DNA from: Thermoplasmata archaeon | GTDB taxonomy: Archaea; Thermoplasmatota; Thermoplasmata; Thermoplasmatales; GCA-001856825 | Reading direction: 5' to 3' | DNA: 64,000 bases | NCBI GenBank assembly: GCA_021792255.1 | Contig: JAJYUZ010000001.1 | Coordinates: 310,001-374,000 of the forward strand | In this document: positions 1 to 9,842 of the stretch, piece after piece | Layout of the letters: every line of letters starts with the position of its first letter | Position numbering within the stretch: position 1 is the first letter of the stretch | Notes under the pieces: generated by a model | What the model saw: the letters and a program-made list of their open reading frames with translations, nothing else | Told to the model about the DNA's origin: nothing | Databases searched by the model: none | Translations under genes and position numbers: made by a program

Positions 1-985
1 CGTCCTGAATCGTAAATTCGATGTCCTGCACATCCTTGTAGTGTTCTTCGAGTATGTCGGCAGACTTCTTGAGTTCGACATAAGCGTGAGGGATTTCGTT
101 TCTCAGTTTGTCGACCGAGGAGGGAGTTCTTATTCCTGCAACCACGTCTTCCCCCTGAGCGTTTATGAGGTACTCTCCATAGAGCTTCTTTTCTCCCGTG
201 TTCGGATCTCTGGTGAATGCGACCCCAGTCGCCGAGTTGGGTCCGAGGTTCCCATAAATCATCGCTACTACGGAAACCGCAGTTCCTAAGGAATCTGGAA
301 TGTTGTTGATCTTTCTGTAGACGATCGCCCTCTCGTTTTTCCACGAATCGAAAACGGCGTTGACTGCAAGCTCGAGTTGCTTGTATGGATCGCTGGGCAA
401 CTCCTTTCCAGACGACTTGATTATCTGCTTGAAATCTCCGACAATCTCCTTCCAGTCCTTCTCCCCTAGTTCGAAGTCGTTTTGAACGTTGAGACTACTC
501 TTCTTTCGTTCAATGACTTCATCGAACTTCCTTCCGTTAAGTCCCAGCACTATCCTTCCGAACATCTGGATGAATCTTCTGTAAGAATCCCAGGCAAACC
601 TTGGATTGTTGGTTTCTTTGGAAAACAACTCGACGTTCTGGTCATTCAGTCCCAAATTCAGGACCGTATCCAGCATTCCTGGCATGCTTACTGGGGCACC
701 AGACCTTACTGACACGAGCATGATCTTTGGAGCACCCCCGAAGATCCTACCCGTTTTGGCTTCGAGATTTTTCACCGATTGAACCACTCTCTCCCACAGT
801 CCGGCTGGGAGCTTGTTGTTCTTGAAGTAGTAATTGCATACCTCAGTAGTGATAGTGAATCCGGGAGGAGTTCTTAACCCAATTCTGGTCATTTCGGCCA
901 GACCAGCTCCCTTTCCGCCAAGAAGATTTTTCATGTCCTTTGAGCCTTCTTCGAAACTGTAAATGTACTTGGGTTCAGTAGACAT
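1..985 (-). CDS. ppdK: Pyruvate, phosphate dikinase, N-terminal part (runs off the left edge)
   Basis: Minus-strand open frame from ATG at 985: MSTEPKYIYSFEEGSKDMKNLLGGKGAGLAEMTRIGLRTPPGFTITTEVC...; the GGKGAGLAEM and SMPGMLDTVLNLG motifs are typical of PPDK. Confidence 0.9.
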   Translation of the reverse strand, partial: MSTEPKYIYSFEEGSKDMKNLLGGKGAGLAEMTRIGLRTPPGFTITTEVCNYYFKNNKLPAGLWERVVQSVKNLEAKTGRIFGGAPKIMLVSVRSGAPVSMPGMLDTVLNLGLNDQNVELFSKETNNPRFAWDSYRRFIQMFGRIVLGLNGRKFDEVIERKKSSLNVQNDFELGEKDWKEIVGDFKQIIKSSGKELPSDPYKQLELAVNAVFDSWKNERAIVYRKINNIPDSLGTAVSVVAMIYGNLGPNSATGVAFTRDPNTGEKKLYGEYLINAQGEDVVAGIRTPSSVDKLRNEIPHAYVELKKSADILEEHYKDVQDIEFTIQD

Positions 986-1101
986 ATTCCAGTATACGAG
1001 TTCCAATTTTAATATTTACGTTGAGAATCGCTCTAAGTAAAGGGCATCTGAATGCATCCAATTAAAATTTCGTAAAAAAGACGATATTCCAGCGGCAACC
1101 A

Positions 1102-2340
1102 TCAACTGTATCTCAGTATTGCACCGATACCGCCAAACGAATTTAAGAACAATGCACCCTCGTCCGATTCGTCACCTACAAGTTCAATCTTTGAATCGCT
1201 GCTCTGTCCCTTTTCGATGTACTCCTCTATCAGGTCTGTCTGAGCAATCATCACCATTGGTTTCCCGCACTTGGGGCAAAGATGTTCCTTTTCCTCCTGT
1301 GAGATCTCTGACAACTCTGTTCCGTCGTCCTCGCACCTGTACGTAAACTTCATTTTCCTGAGTCCCTTGGATATGATCAGAGTGTCGACCCTTCCTTGGT
1401 TCAGAACGTTTGAGACTTCCTTGTCCCCATACGCCGCCAGTCCTGTCCCTTTCTTTATTTCAACGAGCAACCTTTCTATTATCTTCTTCTCCTTCGCAAT
1501 CTCGAGGCTGTTGAGAGTTTGGGACGCCTTGTCTACTAGTTCCTTCAGGCCGTATTCATTAGTGTAACCCACGTCATAAAGATCTACAACCTTCTCTTGA
1601 ATCTGGTACTGAAGATAGCTGTGTTTGTAAAAGAAATCCTTGGTCGAACCAGGGCCCCCGATCAAGACTCCTTTTAATCCCTGCTCTCTAAGAAAGGCTG
1701 TTGAGGCCAACTCGCCTATTTTGGTGAAAAATTCGTGAGCTGCAAGCTCTATTAACCTCTCGTACCTTCTCGAGCTCTGACCACCCTGGTGATGCTTGCT
1801 AGGAACCTGAGAATCCTTGTTTTCTATTACCTCGATTCTTGAACCCCTGAGAACCCCTACCGTAGCCTCCGCTCTATCAATGACTATCAGTCCATAGACC
1901 TCCTTCTTCTCCAGCATAGGAAGGATCGGATCGAGATAGAATTTTGAATCGCACCTGTAGAGGAAACTTGTTACGGATTGAGGGGGCTCTATGAAGTAAG
2001 AGACCATGTCGCTCTTATCGCCTCTTGTAGGTACGTATCCTACGAAAATTGCTAGTCCATGCTCTGGAGGCTTTCTGTAGTACTTGAGCTTGCTCATTAT
2101 GCTTTCAATAGCAGTTGTTACGTTCTTTCTGGTCGTCTTACTTTTGATATTGCTAGAAGTGGAGTACTCATCCCTGAGATAAGCAACGACGTCACTGATC
2201 TGCCTCTCCGGGGGAACGTAAACGGATATAAGCTCAGTGCCTCTTCCTTCTAATTTTTTGATCTGATCTACGTACTTTTTAAACTGATATTCCTTTAAAG
2301 ACTTTTCAATATCTCTCTTGTTCTGTTCAAGTTCAGACAT
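1102..2340 (-). CDS. prf1: Peptide chain release factor aRF1
   Basis: 412 aa; archaeal/eukaryal class I RF features (ISVYVPPERQISDVV, GLAIFVG, GGQSSRRYERL, GGPGSTKDFF). Confidence 0.95.
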   Translation of the reverse strand: MSELEQNKRDIEKSLKEYQFKKYVDQIKKLEGRGTELISVYVPPERQISDVVAYLRDEYSTSSNIKSKTTRKNVTTAIESIMSKLKYYRKPPEHGLAIFVGYVPTRGDKSDMVSYFIEPPQSVTSFLYRCDSKFYLDPILPMLEKKEVYGLIVIDRAEATVGVLRGSRIEVIENKDSQVPSKHHQGGQSSRRYERLIELAAHEFFTKIGELASTAFLREQGLKGVLIGGPGSTKDFFYKHSYLQYQIQEKVVDLYDVGYTNEYGLKELVDKASQTLNSLEIAKEKKIIERLLVEIKKGTGLAAYGDKEVSNVLNQGRVDTLIISKGLRKMKFTYRCEDDGTELSEISQEEKEHLCPKCGKPMVMIAQTDLIEEYIEKGQSSDSKIELVGDESDEGALFLNSFGGIGAILRYS

Positions 2341-2349
2341 CTTTCTCCG

Positions 2350-3120
2350 TCAGCTGGTCGCATTAGCCTGTTGTGTCTGTTCCACCTTCTTCTCTTCTTC
2401 CTTCTTTTCTTCAGCTCTCTTTTCGAAAATTTCTTTGAAAATGACGGTTTTATTGGCAACGTACTCTCTTATCGCACCGACTATTGCAAATTTCGCTAGT
2501 GGCCACGAATCGTCTATCTTGGCTGAATCTGGAATTGTTATCGTTATCTGATCTCCCGTCTCGATGTTGAATTTGTCGTTGTCTTTCGTAAAATTGATTT
2601 CGATTATCGCTGCTATCTTTTTCTCTTCCCCATCAATTTTCTCCAGGACCTTATAACTGTACTTTATCGTTTTACCAGCGAGTGGATGATTAAAATCTAC
2701 TACTACCCTTCCAGCCGTTACGGTAAGTATCTTTCCATATTTGTCCCCGATTCTTACCATCTTTCCTGGTTCGGCAAAAACGTCTTTTCCGCTCCTTCCT
2801 GCTCTTTTCTCTTCTTCGATAAGAGACCTTTCCACCTCTCGGTAAGAGCTGACTCGGACGTTGTTTGTATCTCTTACGCCGAATGCCTTTTCCGGGGAGA
2901 GCGATATCTCTTTTTCCTCTCCGACGTTCGCCTTTTCAATATCATCTTCTAGGTCTTTCAACAGTCTGCCAGATCCTAATATTGTAACGATTGGTTTATA
3001 GGAGGAGTGTTCGTCATAGATTCCATTATCTTTTGCTTTCTTTTCATCCGTGGTTTCAACTAACTTGCTATCATCAGTGTAGGTATCGAATTGCAATTTT
3101 ATGATGTCCCCTTTTTCCAT
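2350..3120 (-). CDS. FKBP-type peptidyl-prolyl cis-trans isomerase (SlyD-like)
   Basis: 256 aa; N-terminal GDIIKLQFDTYTDDSKLVETT, VDFNHPLAGKTIKYSYKV typical of archaeal long FKBPs. Confidence 0.9.
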   Translation of the reverse strand: MEKGDIIKLQFDTYTDDSKLVETTDEKKAKDNGIYDEHSSYKPIVTILGSGRLLKDLEDDIEKANVGEEKEISLSPEKAFGVRDTNNVRVSSYREVERSLIEEEKRAGRSGKDVFAEPGKMVRIGDKYGKILTVTAGRVVVDFNHPLAGKTIKYSYKVLEKIDGEEKKIAAIIEINFTKDNDKFNIETGDQITITIPDSAKIDDSWPLAKFAIVGAIREYVANKTVIFKEIFEKRAEEKKEEEKKVEQTQQANATS

Positions 3121-3370
3121 TTATCCCACTCTTTCATCCATAACAATCAAAACTATAAAAAGGCTAGGAACGTCTACAAACTCAAATTCTTCCACGACTT
3201 TCCTCTTTTGAGGTAACTTTTGCAGCAAATTCAATTCATTTAGTACCAGTAGAATAAATGGAGTGATTAGGAGGGCATAATAAGCACCGGATTTAGTTAA
3301 CCTCTTGACAATAGGAAGAAAACTTCTGGAGTGGCCTATTTTTATTTACTACCTCGCAATTACTCTCATT

Positions 3371-3443
3371 AGCCCCGTGGTGTAGTGGCCAAGCATAGCG
3401 GGCTCTGGACCCGTTGACAGCAGTTCGAATCTGCTCGGGGCTA
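3371..3443 (+). tRNA. tRNA-Gln (anticodon CTG)
   Basis: Cloverleaf: acceptor AGCCCCG/CGGGGCT, anticodon stem GCGGG-CTCTGGA-CCCGT, T-arm with GTTCGAAT. Confidence 0.9.
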
Positions 3444-3558
3444 CTTGTTCAGCCGAAATGGATTGTTTCTGATATCTTCGGACCTTTTTAGAAACAGTTT
3501 AGATTGAGATTTTTGAATTCCTTCTCATTTTGTCCGAGAGCTTGAGAAACACCACAAA

Positions 3559-4667
3559 TCATGTTGGATATAAGATGTCCCATGAATTGTTCCAAGTCTC
3601 CTGAGAATAACCGTAAACGTTCGTATCGTAAGTTCCGAGTTGCATAACGTAAGAAGAATCAACGTTATTATTCTCATAAGGATCTTCAACCATATCATAG
3701 ACATTGTACCAGGTAAGATTGTGAAGAGTAGTAAGATATACAGTTTGATAAGAGCCGCCAGGACCTGCACTGTATATAGTTCCTCCCTCAAAACTTATGG
3801 AGGTATTAAATTCGGGAATTTGTTGTGTGAGAATAAGACTATCATCACTGTAAACAAAATTTCCAGCTTGAACTATTGTTGCGGTATAATAACCATGCTT
3901 GAAGAGATATTGCCATAATAGGCGTGACAATTGTTGTAGTCATATATTGTGGTATACCACGTTCCGCTTATCTTCTGTATGTTCAAGGAAAGTATGTTTC
4001 CGAACTGTATTGGGTAAGTTTGCTGCCCTTGATAAAAGTCCATTGCACTGGGATAGTGCTCATTCCATAAGAAAAGATGGTGAGGAAAAACTGTACTATT
4101 ATTGTCTGTCCATCCATATCCTGCTTGAATCATTTGATCTCCTCCTGCAGATTGGTCTTCAAGTCCGATTCAGGTTATTCCAAATCGATAGTAATTTTGA
4201 TAAACACCATCAGAATCATAGACATGATTTATCCTTTGGTTTGAAGGAGGTTCCGTAAAGTGAACCACGTTAACGTTGGCTGAGGCCGCACTTATTGAAT
4301 CCGCTATTCCAGTGTAAACATCATAGTATTCATAGTCTGCAGCTGTTTCAGAGTCTCCACCATACGTACTCAGTTTTTTGACTTGTTCTGAGCTGTGGCT
4401 AGAGCTAGCATCGTATAGAGGGCCACTATAATATATGGGGTACTCAGTAAGTTCAGGCCCCACTACTTGGTTAGAAGTAGTATTCAGCGCCCATGTATAA
4501 GTCGATAGGGTTGTAGCGGTAGCTGAACTAAGCGAAAAATAAGCAAGAATAGAAATGGCTCCCACAAACTGGGCCCCCAAATCTACTTGTAATGTCGAAT
4601 TTCCGAAGAGAGATTCAATATCAGCAACCGAAGTCGAATTAACAAGAGATTTATATTCTCCTACCAT
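3559..4667 (-). pseudogene. Degraded peptidase G1 (glutamic/eqolisin-like) secreted protease
   Basis: Three minus-strand fragments (4170-4667, 3873-4133, 3559-3930). The first two are in one frame separated by a TGA: ...YYRFGIT*IGLEDQSAGGDQMIQAGYGW...; the third is in a different frame; an in-frame TAG lies upstream and no signal peptide is present. Confidence 0.65.
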
Positions 4668-4961
4668 TTGAGATAAAACATCAGTTTCATTTTCCGAATG
4701 CTATTGTGAATGCTGTGCGAAACTGCGGTACAGTGAAGCTGAGTGAGGACCGGTGATGGTCTTTGTCTGTAACTGAGCTAGAACACAAATAAACTATTTG
4801 TGAATCGGTAATAAGTCAAATTGTGTTATCAACCCAAAATCAACAACTATGCCTGTACATCCAATAGTTAACAGAACTTAACGTTGATCAAGATCCAACA
4901 TTGAAATTGGTCTAAAAATCGAAGTTTTTGCTGGTTCTGAATTCTGTAGCATCATTTACGA

Positions 4962-6302
4962 TCAACTACCCTTGAGTATGCGTTTGGCCTCCGCAGTTAA
5001 TTTTCGGGGTATGTCCTCCCTTATTGCTTTAATCGAGCCAAGAGTTTTCTCAATTTCTTCCAGCTTTACATCTTCTAGAGCAATATAACTGTCCGGAGGA
5101 TATTCTCCAATTTGTTCTCCCCGTCGCAATTTGGTCCCGACAGTTCTGTAAGCGTCTTTCCATTTTAAGCCGCTTACGAAAAGGGAATAAGCCTCCATTG
5201 TAGAGTTCGTTGAATTCTCGATTGCCTGATGCGCCTTTATCTCATCAATCTTGATGCCAGCAAAGAACTCTTTCATTGCCTCAAGTATTTTAGCCACCGT
5301 CAGAGTCATTTCTATGGTCTCGTCTTTGGAAAGCTGAAATTCCCTGTGATACCCTGTACCTTTGTTCATATTTATTGAGATTGCCGTGACAAGTTTACCC
5401 AAGGCGTCGGATGCAAATCCCTGAATCATTTCCAAAAAATCTGGATTTTTCTTATTCGGCATCAGCGAACTTCCGGTAGTGAAACCCTTCGGAAACTCAA
5501 CGAATCCATTTTCACCGGAACTGAATCCGATCAAATCCTGGGCGAACCGTGAAAGAGCAGAAAGAATGCGTGCCACAATAAATGCTACTTCAGTGTCGTC
5601 AGCGGATCTATAAAATGAGCCATGTACAGGATTATCATATGCCTTTTCGAATCCGAGTTTCCTGGCTATTTTATCCAGATCAACGTGTAGGGGAGAGCCA
5701 TAGCCGGAACCGTATCCCAAAGGGGAGTGTTCCTTAAATTTGAGATAGAGTGTCAACGAGTCCTGAGAGAAATCAACAAGAACCAGACCGACATAGTCAA
5801 AATATGTCGCGAAAGCAACCGGCATGGCCTGCCTATAATGAGTATGTCCTGCCATGTATCCATTAGTTCCTGCGAGATTTTCTCTGATAACTCTGACATT
5901 TTCTAAAAGGAGGCTGGCAATTTCCAACAGCTTATCGAGATAGAAGGATCTGATATCGAAATGGCTCTGGTCGTTCCTGGAGAGGAATATCCTCAGGTTT
6001 TTTCCTGCTTCAGTCCTTTCATTAGCCAAGGTATCCACAAACGAATGAATATCTTCGAACTCTTCCTTCAATGCAGGTTTCTCCTTCAGCAGATCAAGAA
6101 GGGTCTGGATTATTTCTTTAGAGTCCTCTTTCGGGATGACGTGTTTTTTGAACAGCTCGATGTGATACGCAAGAAGTCCGTACAGTTCATAGTTCAGCAT
6201 AAAAGAGTCTATCTTGTTATCCTCTGCAGTCATCAAGGCTGACAGATCAGGCCCTCCAGAGTCCGAGGCACCTCCAGACCAGATTCGGTTTCCCGATTTC
6301 AT
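4962..6302 (-). CDS. argH: Argininosuccinate lyase
   Basis: 446 aa; GSSLMPNKKNPDFLEMIQG signature. Confidence 0.95.
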   Translation of the reverse strand: MKSGNRIWSGGASDSGGPDLSALMTAEDNKIDSFMLNYELYGLLAYHIELFKKHVIPKEDSKEIIQTLLDLLKEKPALKEEFEDIHSFVDTLANERTEAGKNLRIFLSRNDQSHFDIRSFYLDKLLEIASLLLENVRVIRENLAGTNGYMAGHTHYRQAMPVAFATYFDYVGLVLVDFSQDSLTLYLKFKEHSPLGYGSGYGSPLHVDLDKIARKLGFEKAYDNPVHGSFYRSADDTEVAFIVARILSALSRFAQDLIGFSSGENGFVEFPKGFTTGSSLMPNKKNPDFLEMIQGFASDALGKLVTAISINMNKGTGYHREFQLSKDETIEMTLTVAKILEAMKEFFAGIKIDEIKAHQAIENSTNSTMEAYSLFVSGLKWKDAYRTVGTKLRRGEQIGEYPPDSYIALEDVKLEEIEKTLGSIKAIREDIPRKLTAEAKRILKGS

Positions 6303-7522
6303 GCCTTCAATTCAACCTCAACACCGATTCCATTTCTTGCTTTCCTTGTCAGGATGGTTTCGTTGCCATATACGTAAATAAATCCTGGGGATTTGCTTTG
6401 ATCGAACGTCTGTCCTTTGCCATAGCTAGAAAACTCGATATTGTAAATTGAATTCTTGCTCTCTATACCAATCGGAATAATATTCCCCTTATACAGCTTG
6501 AGACTGACACTACCGTTGTAAGCGTGGTTTATACTCTTCTCAATATTGTTTATGTGGTCCATTACGGGATCAAACCATAGTCCCGAGTAGACAAAATCTG
6601 AGAAGTGGTTATCAATGGTTTTCTTTAGATCGAGTTCCTTCTTGTTAAGAACGGCATTTCCAAGATATTTGTGCGCCGTGATGAGAGTCACTGCTGCTGG
6701 GCACTCATAAAATTCGTGACTCTTTATCCCTACAACCCTGTCCTCTATGAGCTGAATACCTCCAACGCCATTGTCCCCTGAAAGTTTGTCTAACTCAATA
6801 ATCAAACTTTTCAGATCCATCTTCTTATTGTTCAGTGCAACGGGTATTCCATACTCAAAGTCAATCGACACTATGTCTGGATCGTCCTTTGCTTTTTCTG
6901 CAGGCTTCACCCACTGGTAAGCATCATCGGGAATACCCTGAGCAATGTCTTCAATAGAAGACCCTTCCACAGACCTCCCCCAGAGATTTTCATCCACCGA
7001 ATATTTCCCTCCATAGGGGATTTCGATACCATTCTTTATTGCATATTCGATTTCGTCATCCCGGTTCATGTTCATGTCTCTTACTGGTGCTATTACCTTG
7101 AGAGAATCATCGAGCGCCCTTATGGATACCTCGAAACGGACCTGATCGTTCCCTTTACCAGTGCTTCCATGTACAATTGTATCACAGTCAAGATCGTGGG
7201 CTATTTCTACTGCCTCCTTCGCCATCAATGGCCTGGCAAGACTAGTAGAGAGAGGATAAACCCCCTCATAAAGTGCGTCACTCATTATTCCCTTCGCTAC
7301 ATATTGGTTTGCAAATGTCTCAGTTACATCGCGAGTAATTGTCTCTCTCGCTCCAAGCCGCTTGGCTTTCTTTGCTATTTCTATAAGATTATTTTTCTCC
7401 TGACCGACATCAAGTGTCAAGGTTGAAACTTCGTATCCAAGTTTCTCTTGCAACCATTTTATCATGACCGAAGTGTCAAGCCCTCCGGAATATAACAGCA
7501 GTGCTTTTCCTTGCATGTTCAT
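6299..7522 (-). CDS. argG: Argininosuccinate synthase
   Basis: 407 aa; LLLYSGGLDTSVMIKWL, HGSTGKGNDQVRFE; 4-bp overlap with argH. Confidence 0.97.
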   Translation of the reverse strand: MNMQGKALLLYSGGLDTSVMIKWLQEKLGYEVSTLTLDVGQEKNNLIEIAKKAKRLGARETITRDVTETFANQYVAKGIMSDALYEGVYPLSTSLARPLMAKEAVEIAHDLDCDTIVHGSTGKGNDQVRFEVSIRALDDSLKVIAPVRDMNMNRDDEIEYAIKNGIEIPYGGKYSVDENLWGRSVEGSSIEDIAQGIPDDAYQWVKPAEKAKDDPDIVSIDFEYGIPVALNNKKMDLKSLIIELDKLSGDNGVGGIQLIEDRVVGIKSHEFYECPAAVTLITAHKYLGNAVLNKKELDLKKTIDNHFSDFVYSGLWFDPVMDHINNIEKSINHAYNGSVSLKLYKGNIIPIGIESKNSIYNIEFSSYGKGQTFDQSKSPGFIYVYGNETILTRKARNGIGVEVELKA

Positions 7523-7624
7523 CTTGAATTAATAATGCGATATAAATCTCGTTATCAAGAACGATATTTCTGACATTAAATTTCACAATTATCATAAGGA
7601 AATGTTAATTTATACAATCAACAT

Positions 7625-8230
7625 ATGTACGAGATGAATAGAAATATGGGGAAAAATCTGAGCGTAGAAGACGTCGTTCTCATTTACCTGAAGGAGAACC
7701 CCGAAATTTCTGTTGCGCTGGACCAGGGGATAATTAATGTCAGTCGGCTAGCCAAAACAATTACCAAGTCGAGGACAGGACTTAACCCGATTTCTGTTAG
7801 GGCAGCCTTGAACAGGGCAAAGGAAAGGGGAATAGGTCCGGGACAAAAGGAAAAAGCAGACAACTTACTGAGGCGCAGCAAGATATCACTTCAGGATAAG
7901 ATAAGCGTCCTGAAATCTTCTGGGCCGTTGCAATTAAAATACATTTCAGCAACATTCCTCGAGAACAGCGTGGTATACATCATTGATGAAATGATACAGA
8001 AACTTCCCCCTTCTTCCGATGGGGTTTTGGTAGATAGTCACGTGAGTATGGTTCACATACTTTCGCCCAAAGAGATTGAAGTGACGCCTGGATTCGTCAT
8101 GCGTATTACTCATAAGTTGTTTGCGCGTGGTATCAATATCCTTCAGCTTATTTCCTGCTATAATGAAACCATACTCATAATAGAAAAGGAGAAGGGGATT
8201 TCTGCGTATGAAATTCTGAGTACTGCGTGA
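7625..8230 (+). CDS. HTH-like protein with C-terminal ACT-like domain, candidate arginine pathway regulator
   Basis: 201 aa; C-term VMRITHKLFARGINILQLISCYNETILIIEKEKGISAYEIL resembles ACT domains; divergent from argG. Confidence 0.6.
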   Translation: MYEMNRNMGKNLSVEDVVLIYLKENPEISVALDQGIINVSRLAKTITKSRTGLNPISVRAALNRAKERGIGPGQKEKADNLLRRSKISLQDKISVLKSSGPLQLKYISATFLENSVVYIIDEMIQKLPPSSDGVLVDSHVSMVHILSPKEIEVTPGFVMRITHKLFARGINILQLISCYNETILIIEKEKGISAYEILSTA

Positions 8231-8498
8231 CTGTTCAATTGGTAAAGTTCAGAGCTAGATATCGAGGATTATGCATTGAAACATCAAAATTGAAATATTT
8301 ACCGATTTACGAGAATATTTAGGTTCACCAGTACAACTCTTCCTGCATTCCAGACTTCCTTCCCGTCCAAAATGAAGCAACAGCAAATTGTCGAAAATCT
8401 AAAACTAATATTCCAACCGGCGATTTACACACTGAATGAGGTGTCGTTTTTAGAAAAACGGAGGCAACAATTTTTAACTCTAGAACTCATCGCTAAAG

Positions 8499-9080
8499 GT
8501 GTCGCCTCGACTTATCATTCTACAAGGTGGCGAAGATGTCAAGAGGAGAACGAATAGCGCAATGTTCGAGAAGATCGTTCGAATCTCAGAGAACGGGACG
8601 ATACTCGTAGTACCCTGGACATCCAATTCAATGACCAAGGAAACTGAATATAGGGCCTTGTTAGGGAAATATTTTATTGACGTTGGATTCGAAGACGTTG
8701 TTTTCCTAGAAAGAAATGATTCGGAATCGGAAATTTCATCCAAATTCGCGAGAGCAGGGGCATTGTATCTCCCGGGAGGAGATCCCGTGATTCTAAAAGA
8801 GGAGATGCAATTGAAGGGCATTCATGAAAAGATACGTGATTATTCTGGAATAGTCATTGGAAATTCGGCTGGAGCAATTGTGCTATCGAATGGAGCATAT
8901 GTTGCTGGGAAGTTCTTGAAAGGGTTCGGTTTCGTGGAAAAGACGATTAAAGTACATTTCGAATTAGAGAGACAAGATCGTGTACCGAATGTTGAGGGTC
9001 CAGTGGTAGGAATCCCTGAGAATATGTGGATATCGATTTCAACGAGCCTCCAAACAGAGGTAGGAGAAAGAAAGGCGTAG
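8499..9080 (+). CDS. Peptidase S51 (cyanophycinase/dipeptidase E-like)
   Basis: LYLPGGDPVILKEEM, IVIGNSAGAIVLSNGAYV, VVGIPENM motifs; exact start uncertain. Confidence 0.75.
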   Translation: MSPRLIILQGGEDVKRRTNSAMFEKIVRISENGTILVVPWTSNSMTKETEYRALLGKYFIDVGFEDVVFLERNDSESEISSKFARAGALYLPGGDPVILKEEMQLKGIHEKIRDYSGIVIGNSAGAIVLSNGAYVAGKFLKGFGFVEKTIKVHFELERQDRVPNVEGPVVGIPENMWISISTSLQTEVGERKA

Positions 9081-9316
9081 AGAGATTCTTAGAGAGACAA
9101 CCACTGATGTCGTCTTATAGAATAGAGAATGCAACTCCCGGCGCGAGGATTTGGATTCACAAGAAGTTTGATGTGTGAAAAAGCCTCAGTAGGAATGGTT
9201 CGATCTAATATGCTTCTAAGAATTCGAGTCTCTTTCTTGCATATCAATGAAACTCCTGGTACTATTAACTATCCTAAAGGAACGATTTTTATACCGTGAT
9301 TTGCTTTATACTTATT

Positions 9317-9751
9317 ATGCTCGATAGCGATGCATCCACTGCGAAGACACTTACATTAGTCGCCATAATATTACAAACCATCTTCTTTGCAATAGGAGCA
9401 TTTGCCACATTGATCTTATCATTATTTTTCGCTGCGTCAAGAACAATTACATATAATGGAACCGTCACTAGGACTGTCGTCAGCACGGGCGGCGTTACAA
9501 TTGTGGGATTGATTTTCTCAATATTTTTCGTAATAGCAATAGTATGGATCCTCCTCGATTATTTCTTGATCTATAAGAAACTCGCAGACGGAAAAGTGCA
9601 AGAGGCAGAAACACCGTCACTGGTGCTGGGCTTGATTCAGTTAATACTAGGGGGAGTCATTACCGGGATTTTGCTGATACTTGCTTATGTGAAGATCAGA
9701 GATTCCTTACAGAAGAACCCGCCCCAGACAATCAATATGCCCCAGCAATGA
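9317..9751 (+). CDS. Multi-pass membrane protein of unknown function
   Basis: ORF 9296-9751 with likely start at MLDSDAST; about 4 hydrophobic segments. Confidence 0.6.
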   Translation: MLDSDASTAKTLTLVAIILQTIFFAIGAFATLILSLFFAASRTITYNGTVTRTVVSTGGVTIVGLIFSIFFVIAIVWILLDYFLIYKKLADGKVQEAETPSLVLGLIQLILGGVITGILLILAYVKIRDSLQKNPPQTINMPQQ

Positions 9752-9842
9752 TGCCGGAAACTGATACAATGCAAACGCGAATTTCTTTTTAGCGCAAGCG
9801 ATGATAGTTACTCCATATTAGAAACAATAGAAATTAACTGAA

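Noticed and set aside
4170-4172. UGA recoding (selenocysteine or Trp readthrough) in the G1 peptidase
   Set aside because: A further frameshift and loss of the N-terminus make plain pseudogenization more likely; no SECIS-like element was identified.
4680-4960. C/D-box sRNA (TGATG...CTGA around 4755-4785)
   Set aside because: Boxes are short and common by chance; no clear D'/C' pair or guide could be supported.
8372-8557. 61-aa ORF before the S51 peptidase
   Set aside because: It overlaps the peptidase start in another frame and shows no recognisable features.
9000-9178. Possible frameshift extension of the S51 peptidase (alternate frame DIDFNEPPNRGRRKKGVERFLERQ...)
   Set aside because: The alternate frame continues past 9080 but I cannot show homology; the GIPENM motif near the end is consistent with a nearly complete protein. 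An alignment would decide.
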